This document shows positions 21,297 to 34,600 of a stretch of DNA of 64,000 nt, piece by piece. Source of the stretch: Zasmidium citrigriseum (taxonomy: Eukaryota > Ascomycota > Dothideomycetes > Mycosphaerellales > Mycosphaerellaceae); contig NHNW01000001.1 in NCBI GenBank assembly GCA_002786025.1, positions 1,488,001-1,552,000 of the forward strand, read 5' to 3'. Positions within the stretch are counted from its first letter, which is position 1. The number at the start of each line of letters is the position of its first letter. The translations under genes were made by a program, and so were the position numbers. Below the pieces are notes generated by a model. It was not told the DNA's origin, did not search any database, and was given only the letters and a program-made list of their open reading frames with translations.

Positions 21297-22576
21297 ATGG
21301 CCGAGCTCTTCGGGACGGCCGCCGGCGTGCTTCAGGTGGCTGAAGTGGGCTTCAATCTGGCAACGACTTTATACAAATACGCTGCCACAGTCAGGGGCGC
21401 CGAGAGAGATATCAAGCGAATTGCACGAGATGTTAAACTCACCTCCAAGGTCCTTGAACGAACACACCAGCAGCTCAAAGCAGATCAACAAGGGCAACTT
21501 TGCACCGACGATGCCCTATTCGACCTTGAGGACGTGCTCGATGGATGCAGAGAAGCATTTGAGGAGGTCGACGAGGCACTGCAAAAAGCGATGAGATCTT
21601 CCGCCGGGAAGTCTTCAATATCACTGACTGAGAAGCTGAAGTGGCCGCTCAAGCAGGACAAATTGGAGGTCTTACGTGCGAACTTGGAAAAGTTGAAGAC
21701 GACTCTACTGCTAATGCTCAGTGTCTTAGCATACGGGAGCAAAGTACAGCAAAGGTGTGCAGGTCGGCCCCGATAACACTTCATCTATTGACTGCGATCA
21801 CAGCCAAGTCTCAAAGGCCGACATCAGGGTCGAGTTGAGCCTGGAGAAGCTTCAGATACAGAACTTGATTCAAGCAAAAGATGAAGCAACGAGCCGTTAC
21901 GAGGAGCTCAGTGCGGCTTTCTCAAAGCTTGAAGCAAGGATCAACGACAGTGCACAGAAAGTGCCATCCGTCTCATCAATCGAGGCCAACACAATTTCCA
22001 TGATGGCAATGCCCCCGCATGGCCTTCCTCCACTTGAGCCCAACTCGAGACGCCGCCATCAGACGGGCGAGCATCAGCCACATGTTGTGTCTGTTCGATT
22101 GGGCCTGTGTGCGTCAGCTGTCAGCAAATTGACGACTACTATCGATGCTGCCACCAAGCGTTGGCAGTCACATCAGATTCTGGATCACGATGACATATCT
22201 GTCACCTTGAAAGAGGCAACAGACGCCATCGCATCGCTGAAGCAGCATGCGATCAATACCTCCGGACCATTGCCCGACGGCGACGCAGTGGCAGGACAGG
22301 AGTTGCGCCATGATAATGACTCTGCAAAGAACGAGGCTGGAGGCCCGACAAGACCAGTACAGTCAGCTACCGACAATCATCAAGTGCAGGACTACCAGAT
22401 GCAATTGATGCTGTTGGAGAAACAAAACAAAAAGCGTTTGCTCATGGCAAGGCAAGAGCAGGATTCCTATTTACCTGACAGACAGGCATCCCCGTCCGAT
22501 CCTTCGGTGCTGGCTGGTGCTGTTGCTAACGAACCCCATGGTGGATTCCGTAGGGAACATTATAGGCATGTAGAGG
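21297..22576 (+). pseudogene. 5' part of a STAND-N-domain / C2H2 gene, interrupted by the copia element
   Basis: Exons 21297-21754 and 21804-22576; the 49-bp intron is GTGTGC...CACAG. Begins MAELFGTAAGVLQVAEVGFNL and continues with RDIKRIARDVKL, LDGCREAF and LEKLKTTLLLMLSVL, the helical N-terminal domain found in fungal STAND/HET-type proteins (Helo-like/PigL_N). A coiled-coil segment (LSLEKLQIQNLIQAKDEATS) and polar regions follow. The frame runs into the 5-bp target duplication at 22572-22576 and then 20 codons into the LTR before a stop. Beyond the element the frame resumes at 58833 without loss, so this half and 58833-60793 were one gene of 1,063 codons. A truncated product is possible if it is still transcribed. 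Confidence 0.85.
22572..22576. repeat. Left target-site duplication of the copia element
   Basis: AGAGG directly before the LTR, matching GGAGG at 58828-58832 in four of five bases. The one mismatch is TpG to TpA on the left (GTGGAGG to GTAGAGG), exactly the RIP change, so the duplication was probably perfect at insertion. Confidence 0.75.
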
Positions 22577-22707
22577 TGTTGAAAATGTGTCTTGGCATAG
22601 TAATTGATTGCATAAAGGAGCTATCTAGGGAGTAACTAGCTACTTATATAAGAGGTAAATAAGTAGCTAGGGATTAGTAATAGCTCCCTTACTAGGCTAT
22701 TTTAATA
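22577..22707 (-). repeat. Copia LTR, left copy (3' LTR of the minus-strand element)
   Basis: 131 bp. Against the right copy there are 15 differences by eye, all C/T or G/A and all in CpA/TpG context. The first 37 bases (outer end) keep TG and CA; the inner 94 bases are mutated. Confidence 0.9.
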
Positions 22708-22717
22708 CTCCCCTTAA
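22708..22717 (-). promoter_or_regulatory. Polypurine tract of the copia element
   Basis: On the minus strand TTAAGGGGAG abuts the 3' LTR, the expected place for plus-strand priming. Confidence 0.7.
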
Positions 22718-22746
22718 TCCTTAGTTAGTATAAGTCTATTAGACAA

Positions 22747-23650
22747 TTAAGTTAGATCCTTATCGTCTACGACTATAATAGTACTATCGCCCTCTATAAC
22801 TATCGTATCTAGGGTGCGTCGAGTACCTAGTAACTTCCTTAGCTCCTTTACCTTATCCTTTAGGTAATTTACCTTATTATAAAGGTGTCTTATTACAAAC
22901 TATATTTCTTCTATATCCGCTTAATAATCCTCGATATCTAATAACGCTCGTTTAGTAATACGAGAGGTTTCGATTAGTTCCTATTTGAGATTAGTCTACT
23001 AGATTATTATAGGTCTATATCCTTCTAGCCTCGTTAGAACGGGTCGATATAGATAGTTCTCTACCTATCTAATATACTTAACGTTCTAGTAGAAGTCGTT
23101 CTTTATAGATTAAAGTACGTCCTTTAATATAAACTCCCTTCCTTACTCGTATACTAGATAGCGCCTATATATATTATCTAGTAGTCGCTAAAGATTAGTA
23201 CGTTATCGAGCGTTAGGTAGTATTATATAGCGTAGTATCTAAGGTACGTACCTAGCCTAGTATTATTCTATAGCGAGTTTGCCCTAGTACTTCTATCTAA
23301 GTAACTCTAGGTCGTCTAGTCTGCCTTCTACGATAGATTTCTTAGTAGCTATATAGAAAGCTAGAATCTATTCCTTAGCGTATTAAGAGATAGTCCGTTT
23401 TATTCTAAACACCTTATTATAAATAGCCTAGAAGAGCTATCGTTAGTAGAAGAGGTAGTAGTAGTTATTATAGTAAACTCCTCTAGCCTCTAGATCTCTT
23501 ATATTATAGATACCTCGATTATTAGAGAATATTAGGTACTAGAGACTTAGTTACTCCTAGTAGTATTCTAAGGCTTAGCTAATTTCTTATCTAGTATACC
23601 CGTTTATACTCTTAAAGTCTAGTCTAATAGTATCCTTAACGTCTTAAATC
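22747..23650 (-). pseudogene. Extra ORF relic between RNase H and the 3' LTR of the copia element
   Basis: Reading the minus strand in one frame and treating TAG/TAA as decayed CAG/CAA or TGG, a continuous coding-like stretch of some 300 codons ends at TAA 22747-22749. Legible pieces include KEQILAFYIATKKSIVEG, RLDDLELLRQKY, GREFILKDVL and a charged coiled-coil end, YNKVNYLKDKVKELRKLLG. The composition resembles a structural/coiled-coil protein. No family recognised. Ordinary copia elements encode a single Gag-Pol, so this third segment (about 1.3 kb between the RNase H end near 24050 and the polypurine tract) is unusual. The upstream limit is approximate. Confidence 0.5.
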
Positions 23651-24049
23651 TTTCGGTCCTAATTAATAAAGTAACTCCCCTAGCGTCCTACTTCTCCTTA
23701 AATCTTAGTAATAGCTAGTATACCGAAAGGCTACGTCGTTAGCCTAAACCGCTTAGGTAGTAGTCCCTTTCCTTTAGTATTAGAAACGTAGGCTATATTA
23801 TAAATAGTAGGGTCGCTCCCGTTAGAGATAAGTTAGTAATAATTTTAAGGGTCTTAGCGTATATAGATATTAAGGAAAGGAAGTAGGTTTATAGTAGAAG
23901 AGTAAAACCCTTATATCTCTATAGCCTACCGAGACTTCCTTAGATTTTATCTCTCGGCGGCGGCTAGGTCTACTAGCCGCTCCTCTACTAGTATACGCCT
24001 TTATAACTAGTTCGAAGATACCTTTCGGTAGTACTTAGTTTAACCTTAC

Positions 24050-25400
24050 TATCGTTGCCCGATTAGGAAAGTACTTATACCCCTAGGGCCCTATAGAATT
24101 CCTTAAACTATAGCCTTAGTAGTAGCTTTATAAGTCTATTAGCGACTTACTACTTAGTCGGAATATAGTCGAGTCGAACCTCCCCTACTTCTACTTTCTC
24201 CCGTATAAAGTACTATTATATCGGGATATACTTAGTCTTACTATAGAACTATAGGTTACTTACTAGCGCGATAGCCCCTTAGTTATCGTAGTAAATAATC
24301 GTAGTAGTAGGCTCTTTCGAGTCTAGTAGTTATTATAGTAGTACCCTTAGCTAAACTACTTCTTTAGTAGCCTAAGTTTGTCCGATATACTTAGCTTTGT
24401 AACTTAAGAGCGCGACCGTTAGTTACCTTTTCGAAGACTAGCTTATCGTACTACTACTAATATTAAAAATATATCCTAAGGTAGATTAGCGAGTATTAGG
24501 ATCCTATCCCTAGTCGACGTCTAAGTAGCCTTTAAGCGAGTTTAGCGCTCTAGAGTATACTAGCCTATAGTTAACGGTTTCCCTTAGGTAGTAGAAGATT
24601 CGTTTAACCGCTTTCTAATATTATTCGTTAGGGTTAGACCTATATCGACTTACTACGGAAACGGCGTAGGTAATATTAGGCCTCGTTCCGAGTATAGCGT
24701 ATATTAGTAACCTTACGGTAGACTAGTACTAAGTTTTAAACTCTACGTTAGCGATATATCTATCGTTCGCCTTAGTTAGACGGTTAGAGTCTATTAGCGT
24801 CTATATAGGCGAGTAGTCCTATATTCCGAAGTCTTTTAGTACCTTTTCGATAAATCCGTATTATAAAAGGCGGATAGTAGTATTTAGCTAGTCTCGTTTA
24901 ATCTTTATTCCGAGATAGTAGTTATAAGGGCTAAGATTGCTTATCTAGAACCTATTACTTAGTCCTTACTTTACCCTCTAGATTTCTAATTTACTTAGAC
25001 TAACGATTAGAAGGTTATTAATATAGATAGCGATAAACGCCTTTCTATTAGTAAATATACTAATATTAGCGTCTAGCGGTTTAAATCCTAGTTCGCGAAG
25101 GTAGGTAGAGAGTATATTATACTAAATCCTCGGTAATTACTTAAGACTATAGAGGGCCTTATTAAGCTTATAAACTCGCCTAGTACTATCGTTAAACTCT
25201 AGTAGTTATTTAATATAGATTTCCTCGTTAATGTCGCCGTATAGAAACGCCGTTTTAACGTCTATTTAGTTAATCTCGAGGTCTAGAGCGGCTACGATAG
25301 CGAATAGGGCTTTATAGCTTATTAGTTTTACTACTATAGCGAAGGTCTTATAGTATTCGAGTCCTTCTTCTTATATATTACTATATACTACCTATCGCGC
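24050..25400 (-). pseudogene. Copia reverse transcriptase (C-terminal part) and RNase H relic
   Basis: Minus-strand frame pieces match the copia order: GLEYYKTFA followed by ALFAIVAALDLEI and DVKTAFLYG (palm region with the copia-typical 'DVKTAFL-G'), and further on the RNase H end with VALLSYKAKYIG, ATKEVV and the IYYDN..GAIAL box. All carry in-frame TAG/TAA at former Gln/Trp codons. It starts exactly at the gypsy target duplication (25396-25400); the preceding residues of the same domain lie at 54964 onward. Confidence 0.85.
25396..25400. repeat. Target-site duplication CGCGC (left) of the nested gypsy element
   Basis: CGCGC precedes the left 388-bp LTR and an identical CGCGC follows the right LTR at 54959-54963; both lie in the copia reverse transcriptase frame after the conserved RFKA(R) stretch. 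Confidence 0.9.
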
Positions 25401-25788
25401 TATAAAAACGAGCTAGTACTCTACGTATAGAGGAAGCTAGTATAGAAAGGCTATAACGTAGGCGTAACGTAGTAGAGTAGCTATCTACTCGAAGGGTATA
25501 TCGTAGTATATAGAACGCCCTCGACTAAACTAAGGGTTAGAAGATAAACTAATTTCTACCTTTTACTCGAGACGTATACGTCTCTTATTTAAATCTCTAT
25601 CGTACTAGACCTACGGGGATCTAATATACTAGGATCTACGGCTCTCTATTTCTATTCTCTATACTAAAGTACGTAACCCCTACGATTCGTAGGTGTTACG
25701 CCTAACCTCTTTCCCCTAGCTAATTAGATCCGCTAACTTAGCTACTAAGACTAGGCTTCTAACCTTACCATCTAATCCTACCTTTATA
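25401..25788 (-). repeat. Gypsy LTR, left copy (3' LTR)
   Basis: 388 bp; about 22 differences from the right copy by eye, about 20 of them transitions of RIP type and two transversions, so roughly 6% divergence with very few non-RIP changes. Confidence 0.9.
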
Positions 25789-25802
25789 ATTACCTCCCCC
25801 TT
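25789..25802 (-). promoter_or_regulatory. Polypurine tract of the gypsy element
   Basis: AAGGGGGAGGTAAT on the minus strand directly before the 3' LTR; it confirms the minus orientation. Confidence 0.75.
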
Positions 25803-27200
25803 AATATAAGCTACCCTTAGCTTATTCGAAAACTATACGAAAAGTCGTTAAATCGTAGCTCGAAACTACTATTACTATCTAGGTTCTAGAAGATTCGATA
25901 TAGTTACTAGGGAGGGGTATCTAGGTAAGCGTTATACCTAAAACGAGGGTCTATCGAAGGAGCAAAGTATAGTAACGCTCCTTTTAGTATAAAATACTAC
26001 TAAATTCGTAGGGAATTAAACCTAATCGATTAAATCGATATCGTTACGCCTACGTAGGTTATACGACTAAAGGTATATTAATAAAAAGAACTAGCTGTCT
26101 AATTACTAGTACTAGATTAATAGCCTAGTAGTAAGTTCTCTAAGAATCGTATATAAAAAGCGTACCTTCCTAATTCGTTTCTTAGTTAAAGACTAGCGTT
26201 ACTATATAGCTTACCGCGTAGTAACTAGTCGTATAAAACTCTAGGTACGACTAGCTAGTATATTGAGTACTCTTTATACTTAATACTATATACTTTATAT
26301 ATATAAGAACTTTAAAAACTTTAAAATTACTATTATAGCGCGTACTCGCTTCTTACGCGATACCCCTACGTCTTCTAGCGTCCTTACTCGCGCTCGCGTA
26401 CTCGCTATTACCTTCTACGCTTAGTACCTAAGTTACTTTTAAGCTAGTAATTTTTCTTTACTATTACTTAAAGTTAATTTTTTACTAATACCTTCGTAGA
26501 TAGCGCGCCTATAGGCTAACTATACGACGCCGTCTTTAGCGGCGCTTCTACTAAGTATTAGCGCTATAAGGGCGTTAAGTATAAGTACGTCGAGGTCGTT
26601 TCGCTACTAGTACGTAAGGCCTTTACTATAGTAGAGAGCGCTTATACTACTCGTAATACCTTAGTAGAGGAGAATCGTATATTAGAGAATAGTAGTTAGA
26701 AGGTAGCTTACTCTAATAAAGTTAGTATATTTTCTTTTAACTTCGTTAATCTATTATTTCGTATACTAATAGGGTAATAGTCGATAGTACCTATACCGCT
26801 ATAGGTAAGGCCGTTTAGGCCTTTAAGAAGACTCTATCGCGGTTATAGGCGAAGCGTAAGCCTACTACTACTACTACCTCTACTACTACTATTAATAGCG
26901 AGGCTATTAAGTCTATTACTTAGTCCTTTCGGGGTATTACTACTAGTATTTATTAAGTAGGTCTTTCTTTATCGCTTCGTAGTCGAGACTTATACTAATT
27001 TATTTATAGCTTACTAGCTAGATAGTAGGAGAGGAGGCTATCGAGGCTATTAATAAGGCTATAGGCGAAGAGTAGATAGTTACTTTACCCTTACGTTCTA
27101 CCTTTATAGCGCTTACCCTACGCTTTAGATAGTCCCTTTAGGGATCTATAATAAAAGCTTCTTTATAACTTTAATCTTTCTTAATTTCCTTCCTTTTTAC
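25803..27200. other. 3' region of the gypsy element after the chromodomain
   Basis: About 1.4 kb, longer than usual between chromodomain and polypurine tract. On the plus strand 26500-26750 reads openly (for example TRNTLVEENRILENSS, a coiled-coil-like stretch), which hints at an additional or antisense relic, but no family can be named. Confidence 0.35.
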
Positions 27201-27229
27201 CTTTACCTTTACTTCGTAGTTTTCTTAAA

Positions 27230-30200
27230 AGCTTTAAGCTTTTCCTTCGAGTTTTTAAGATACTTAGTAGGTTCCTAGCTATTATATTCCTCTAGCTACC
27301 TACGCTACTATACTAAATATTAAGTCTTCTTCTTCTTCCTTCTCTAATTAAGAACCTTCTTAACTTCCTACTCGTTCTCCTTATTAGCGAGGGGTATATT
27401 ATTCTTCTACGTCTCGCTAGTAGTATCTCTATACTAAGGTTCTAGTAGAGAGATATAGAAGACGTTATAGATCTTAAAGTTCGAAGGTAGTACTAGGCGG
27501 TACGCCTACGCGCTAACTTATCTAATAATACGGTACGAGCCTAAGTACTTCGTAGCTAGCTTCTTCTTTAGTACCTTTAACTTTAAGTTCTTCGTAGATA
27601 GGAGTACCTACTCGCCTACCTTAAAGCTCTAGTCCTTATAGCGTTTGTTATAGTACTTAGCTTAGGTCTCGGATACGTATCGCTATCGTTACTATAGCGT
27701 CTCGTATCGTTCTCGTAATACTTTTACTATATCTTTTACGGCTAGTACCTCCCCTAAAGGGAGCTCGTCCCGAGATCCTAGTATTAGAGCTAGATAGATA
27801 GAAGGATTCTAGCTATTCGTAGCTATAAAGGGGCTTATACGTAATATAGCGTACTCGCTTACGTTATACGCGAACTCTATATATACTAGTAAACTAGCCT
27901 AGTCCTACTATAATTTAGTATAAAATATACGAAGGTACTATTTAAGGCTCTAATTAGTACGCTCTATCTAACTATCTATCTAAGGGTAGAAGGCTATACT
28001 TAGCTTACGAGTTATACGCGTTTCGAAATAGAACTCTATCTAGTACTCGCTAGTAAATATAGAGCCTCTATTAGAGATAATACTATTTAGTATACTAAAT
28101 CGCCTTACGATTTCGGTACTTAGAACCTATACGAGGCGTATAGCGTCGATCGTCTTATTAACGGGGATATAATAGTATATCTTACTATACCTATTAACGA
28201 CTACGAGGATCGTATCGTATATAACGCCGTTAAGTATACTTAGCGGTAAATCTATAATAAAGTCTATCGTTAATTCTTACTAGGGACTATTAGAGAAAGG
28301 TAGAGAAGCTAATTCGCCGTAGAAACGATAGCGTCTCGCCTTTATTCTCTAACAAATCCTATAGACTTAATAATATTAGGCGATATCCTTAGAGATATCT
28401 AGCTACTAGTACTTTCGTATAAGTAACGCCTACGTCTTTACTTTACTAAAGTGCCTAGCTAAAGGATAATTATAGTATATACGTAATAACTACGTAACTA
28501 ATACTCTATTATTAGGTACGTATACGAGACTATTTTTATATAGTATACTATTAACGATCGAGTACTTAGGCGTCCCTAATAACTCGCCTAGGTTATAGTC
28601 TTCCCGCTATATCGACCTAGTCGTCTCGCTAGCGTCTCGCTAGACTTTCTTATAGAGCTCCTATACTTCGGAATTATACTCCTATAATACCTAAATTACT
28701 ATAAGAATTATCTCTAATAGATTCTCGTACGGGTTTTTAGCTTCTACTATAGCGGTTACGACCCGTATAGGAAGCTTAAGGGACTTATAGGTAATAGCCT
28801 TACGAGACCTATTCTACTATAACGCTCCTTTATATAGCCTTTAGTATATTAAAGCTACTCGCTTTATACCTAGGTTATAGTCTTCTTCTAGCGAAGACTA
28901 CGCTTCTAGCTTTATCTAAAGGCTAGGGAGAAGGTAATTTATATACTACGTCTCTTCTATATAGTCTAGTTATCTCGATAGCGTATTAGCTAGGTTCTTC
29001 GTTCTAGCGCGATACTTAATAATAAAGTTATATAGTACGAGAAATATTACCTATCGAGCTTACTAACCGTTAAGTTACTTAACCTTTATAAATCCCTTAA
29101 GATTTATATAATCGATAATTACGCGGATTATATACGAAGCGCCTTCGAGGTATAGTTTCTACTACTTAAAGGCTTTAATAACTACGAGTAACTCCTAGTT
29201 ATAAGTCTCGTAGTTATATTTAGTAGGGGATATTTTCCTCGACTAGTAGGCAATAGGATACTATTAATCCTTAAAAAGCTACGAGAGTATACCTCCTAGA
29301 GTAAACGTACTCGCGTTAGTTTTAACTCGTAGAGGTAGGCTAGGATCGAAATATCGAAGGATAGGAGCCTTAGTAAATCTTTACTTAAGACTACGAAACG
29401 CTTAGTCTTCGCTATTAGTCTACGTAAGAGGGCTACTCTTCTAACTATTCTTCGATCCTTTTAAGAGGCCTATTAATAGACTAACAATTTTCGAGTACTA
29501 TTAAATAAATCTCCAATAAAAGTTAGCGAATCTAAGGAACTACTATACTTCGTAAAAGCTCTTTAGTATTAGCTAGTCCTCGATTACGTTAACTCTACGT
29601 TTATCTATCGAGACGCCGCCTAGGGTTATAATAAATCTAAGAAACTCGACTAATTTTTAGAAGAATAAGTACTTTAAACGTTATATATAGAGGGCGTACT
29701 TACGTAGCCTCTATATAACGGTTTATATATATCTTATATACTCTTCGCGTATCTTACTATATATAAGGATATTATCTAAATATATAATATAAATAGTATT
29801 AATTAGGCCTAAGAGGGTACCGTTAATATAGGCTTAAAAAGTCGCTAGTACGTTAGTAAGCCTAAAAGGTATAACTAAATACTCGTAGTAGCCGTATCGC
29901 GTACGAAACGCCGTCTTCTACTTATCGCCCTTCTTAATAGGGATATAGTAATAGGCGTCCGTAAGGTCGAGGGTTATAAACTATTTAGTACCTATAAGTC
30001 TATCTAGCGTCTCGCTAATAAGTAGTAGTAGGTAACGATTCTTAATAGTAATTTCGTTTAATCCTCGATAGTCGACGTAGAGGCGTAATTTCCTATTCTT
30101 CTTAGGAACGAATAGGATTAGCGTACCTACTTCGCTTACGCTTTACTAGATCTACCTATTCTTTATCGCCTTCTCTAGATATTCCCTTAGGGCTTCTAGC

Positions 30201-31600
30201 TCTACCTAGGAATATTAATAGAGAGGCTTAAATAGAGGCTTCTTACCTAGCTCTAAATCGATTATATAAGCGTATTTAGCGGGAACCTTACGTACTAACT
30301 ACGCGTCGTAGTTAAAAAGGTCCTAGAACTCCTTAAACTCCTCTAGTAGCTCCTCGTTACTATTCGCTTCTACGAGTAGACGAATTATTACTATATAGAC
30401 TCGTTCTTTATCTTTAATATTATTAAAGAATTCCTATACCTCTCGTAAGGAGATCGCCTAATCCTTAGGTACGTCTCTATAGTACTACGTATCTATCGCG
30501 CTATTAACTATTATAGTATTCTAGAACCTCTATAGTCTTCCTAGAATAATTGTATTATCCTTTATATCGAAAGTATAGAAGGTTATAGTTATAGTACGTT
30601 CTATACCTACGGAGTCTATAAGGCGTACGTATATACTATACGCCCTATAGTAGTAACCCTAGTTACCTTAGAAGGAGTCTACTTTTAGAAGGTTAGCCTA
30701 TCTCTAGCGAGGTAGCTTCGCTTCGAGGGCGAATTATATAGGGATAACGTTAATATCCGTAGCGTTATTAAGGATATATTTAACGAACGTTTTCCTAATT
30801 AGCGCGTTAACTTCGCCTCGTAGGCGTTAAATAGGCTAAGAGTCGACTAGAAGGGGATCTAGGCTTAGGTACGACTCTTACCCTAGCCCTTAGCTTTTCC
30901 TAGCTTCTTTACTACTTCGCTATCGCTAATCCTACGTATTAACTACGATTCGTCCTTAGGTTTAGGGTACGATATCGAGTAGTATCCCTTCTTATAGTAA
31001 TTATAGTACTCGACTATAGTAAGGTACTCCTTCTTTATCTTCGTTTTATCTTTCTTCTTCTCTAATTAGGCTTCGCTATTACTACGCTTATAGCGCTTAG
31101 GCTTTTAACCTTTACTATTAGCGCTATAGCTACCTAACTTCTTCTCGTAATTATCGCTCTTACAACCTCGCTTATTCCCTAAGATTAGTTTATTAGTAGT
31201 CTTAATACGGGTCGCTAGCGTAACGAGTTCGTATTATCGCTTTAGAATCTCGTAGTACTTAATAATAATACTATAAAGGTTCGGATTAAGCTTTACGAGA
31301 AGATAGTATACTTTCTACGGCTCGAGGTAGTCTCTAAGTTAATCCTTAAGGATATTTAATTTAGATACGAATTGTTTAATATCCTAATTCTAACGCTAAT
31401 AATATTACTCGTACTCTAGGGTAATAGTAAGTATATAGTTTACTAGGTCCCTAACTACGTTAAGATACTATATCTTAAAGTTAGTATATAGGTATCCTTA
31501 GTTAAGCTCTTCGATATCGTAATCCGCGTCTAGAAAACCTAAAAGGCGAGCGTAGTTAAGGATACTAAGTAGGCTAAGCGGGCTAAGGTAGTTCGAGAAG
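27230..31600 (-). pseudogene. Gypsy Gag (C-terminal part), protease/RT/RNase H, integrase and chromodomain relic
   Basis: Decayed minus-strand frames show, in order: Gag pieces YLEPQKVYYLLVKLNP and LILGNKRGCKSDNYE; the reverse transcriptase core [42 protein letters not shown] and VYLDDILIY; then integrase pieces YYNYPLARHFS, the core around VVVNRYSKIYYY, the DSQIERTNQ box and the GPYRI box; finally a chromodomain with QYLV and LEEYNSQEP. This order and the integrase-chromodomain fusion identify a Ty3/gypsy chromovirus. Trp and Gln codons have become TAG/TAA throughout. The Gag N-terminal part lies 22 kb away at 53830-54545. Confidence 0.85.
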
Positions 31601-31639
31601 CGCGAAGATATACGTAAAGCGCGGCGTTAACGCGCTAAG

Positions 31640-34600
31640 TAGCTTAGCCTACTCGTAGTCCTTACGCTACTCGATACAATTACGCTATAGTATACGTATA
31701 TATTTACGCCGCCTAATACGTATACGCCGCTCGAAACTAATATCGAAGCGCTTCTATAGAGCGATATATAGTTATAATCTAGATTAGCGTTACGAGTATA
31801 CGTCTACTACCGCCTAAGCGACCTCTGCCTCCTACTCTATATTCTATAATATATTATAAGTCTCGAAGTTAGCCGTATTATTAATAAACTTGTCTCTATC
31901 TAGCTCGGCTTTATCGACTAGTACTATATAGATAGTATAAGTAATATACGAGAGTTTATATATCCGTCTACCTTATAAGAGGCCGTATACTAGTACTAAT
32001 AGTATATACTTAATTACTATTATACTATATATCTTATCTACTAAGCTATCCTTCTCCTTTAGCTAGTATAGTTTAACGAATACTCTAGTATATTCTAGTA
32101 TAGGAGCGCGACTAGTAAACTAGGTATCGTCCTTATCCTTCTTAGTACCTATACCTTCGCTATTAACGCTTAACGCTCGGTCCTCTACTATAACGATTAG
32201 TTTTACTTAGGCGGGTAGTATACCCTTAAACGGTATATCTTTAGCCGTATCGTCTATACTAGTAGTATACTCTTATACCTATATCTAGTCGTATCTCTCG
32301 TAGCCTTAAACTCTCTACTATAAACGTATATATTAGACGAAGTCTTACTCTACCGCGTCTAGATTAGATTAAGATTTGCCTATCCTTTTCTAATACCTCG
32401 CGGATAAATAGAACTTTAAACGGAGTAGTAGTACCTATTCGTCGTCTTCTACGATCTTATCTAGATTAGGCCGTCTATACTCGCCTTTAGCTAACGCTAT
32501 TACTAGAGGAGGTAGCTAATTCTCGCGTACGAACGTAGCTATTACTCTATAGAAATATTAGCCTTTAGTCTTACCGAGTATCGATTCTACCTCCGCGACT
32601 ATTCTCTAGTAGTTATTATTAATAGGGAGGCCTATATTTAACGTCTTCCTTAGCTATCCGAACGTACTAGGGATATCTACCGCTTAAGTCGGTCTATTAG
32701 GTATTAATAAACGTTCTAGCTCTTTAGTCTAAGTTAGCCTTCGAAAGAGTAGAGTATCGTCGAAGCGGGTCTAAAGGTTTATCCTATACTTCTCGGCGTC
32801 TATAATCTAGTCCTCCTAACTATTCTTCTTATTAGTAAGCTTAAAGGCATTCTTAATATATTTAACGTAGTTATACTCGAATAATCTAGTCTCTTACCTA
32901 GTAGTACTACTAAATCGTCGGATTATCTCTAGATAGTATATTATAGTATACTACTTAGGGAAATTAAAGTATCCTTCCTCTTCCTCTTCTCTATCGCTAT
33001 ATCGTAGTCGGAAGCGTAAAAACGTATCCTAAAGCTCGTTTATTCGAAACAACGCTAGGTCTATATATTATAGGGTATTATTATCGTAGCTTAGGTATAT
33101 AGCTAATAAGATAAAGTCTACTATAGCCCGTATAAAATTTAAGGCTAGTATCTAATTAGCCTCTATTAATAGCGGCGTAAATACTAGTAATATCTATTAG
33201 AGTAGGCTCTTCTATTCTTTACCTATCTACTATTTAACCTCGGAGAAATAGCGGAAGACCTTAGTATTAGGGTATAGCGGTATAGATACAAACCGTTAGT
33301 CGATAATATTAGTAATCGCCTCTATAGGTACGGCGGCCTTACCTCTTTTTATACTCTAGCCTAGGTTATAGGCTATCTAGCGCTTAACCCTTTTAGTAGT
33401 ACGTTTCCGTATCTATTCCGTTAAAAGCTTCGTCGTCTAAGTTAAGGTATAATAAAGTACTCCCTTTAGTAGCTAGTATAGGATATTAATAATAAGCGTT
33501 TTATAGATATTTACCTTAGGGTATCTCTACGCGAAGTTTTCTATATCGTAGACGTCCTATACTAGATCGTCCTTATCGTCCGACTCGTATAAGGCCTTAC
33601 TTTTCCTCTTCTTACTTTAGTCGCCTTTACTAGCCCTAGACTAGCGGTACCGTTACTTCCTTTACTAGCGCTTAGTATTATTATACGTACGCTATTTAGC
33701 TATAATTTCGAGGTTCTCGCGCTAGTTAGAGTAGACAAGACATAGCGGATAGTAGTTTCGAGAGTTAACGTATACTATCTTAACCTACTCCTCGTAATTA
33801 ATCGATATCGCTACTATAATAGGGAAGTATCGCTATATATAGCCGTCCGTATACTTAATATCTACTTCGTCTCTATATCTAAGTTAGCGGATAGGGTCGA
33901 ATAATTAGTTTATATAGTCGTATAGTACCTAGAGTCGAGTAACGAGGTCCCTATCCTTAATAACTAGTAGCTAGGCTAAGAGTATACTAGCTAGGCGGTT
34001 ATTTAAGTACCGTACGTCTTCCGGAAGGTTACTAATCGTTATATATACTAGATACGAAGTAAGGTTTCCCTAGTAATTCGTTACCTACGTCTTATTACTT
34101 ATAATAATAATTAGTACGATCGTTACGCTATCTATACCGAGTAAATCTTATATCCGCTACTACTAGTCCGTAGACGCTATCTTACTATAGATCTAGCTCC
34201 TAGGTTCTTATTTTATTATTATCTAGTATAGAGTATATATTAGGTCGTCTTTAAATCCGTTATAGCCTATAAGGAAACGAACTCTATCTAGTAGCGAACG
34301 AAACCTAAATAGATACCTTATCGCTCCGTTAGTACTACGTCCTATAGCTACTAATATCTTACCTCTCTACTACTAGCCTAATCGCCCTAATAAAGAGCTA
34401 CCTATCTACTCTATCTTGTCCTTAAGCTCGATTAGATTCTGCTAGCTTAGTAGTTTATAAAGAGGCTTAAGTACTAGATTTATAAGGAGGCGAGTAATTG
34501 CTTTAGCTAATACCTTCTCTTCTAGTAGCTATCTTACGAAAGAAGAGTCGAATAGGGAGTTAAATATACCTATTTCGTCTAATAATTGTCTAGTATATAT

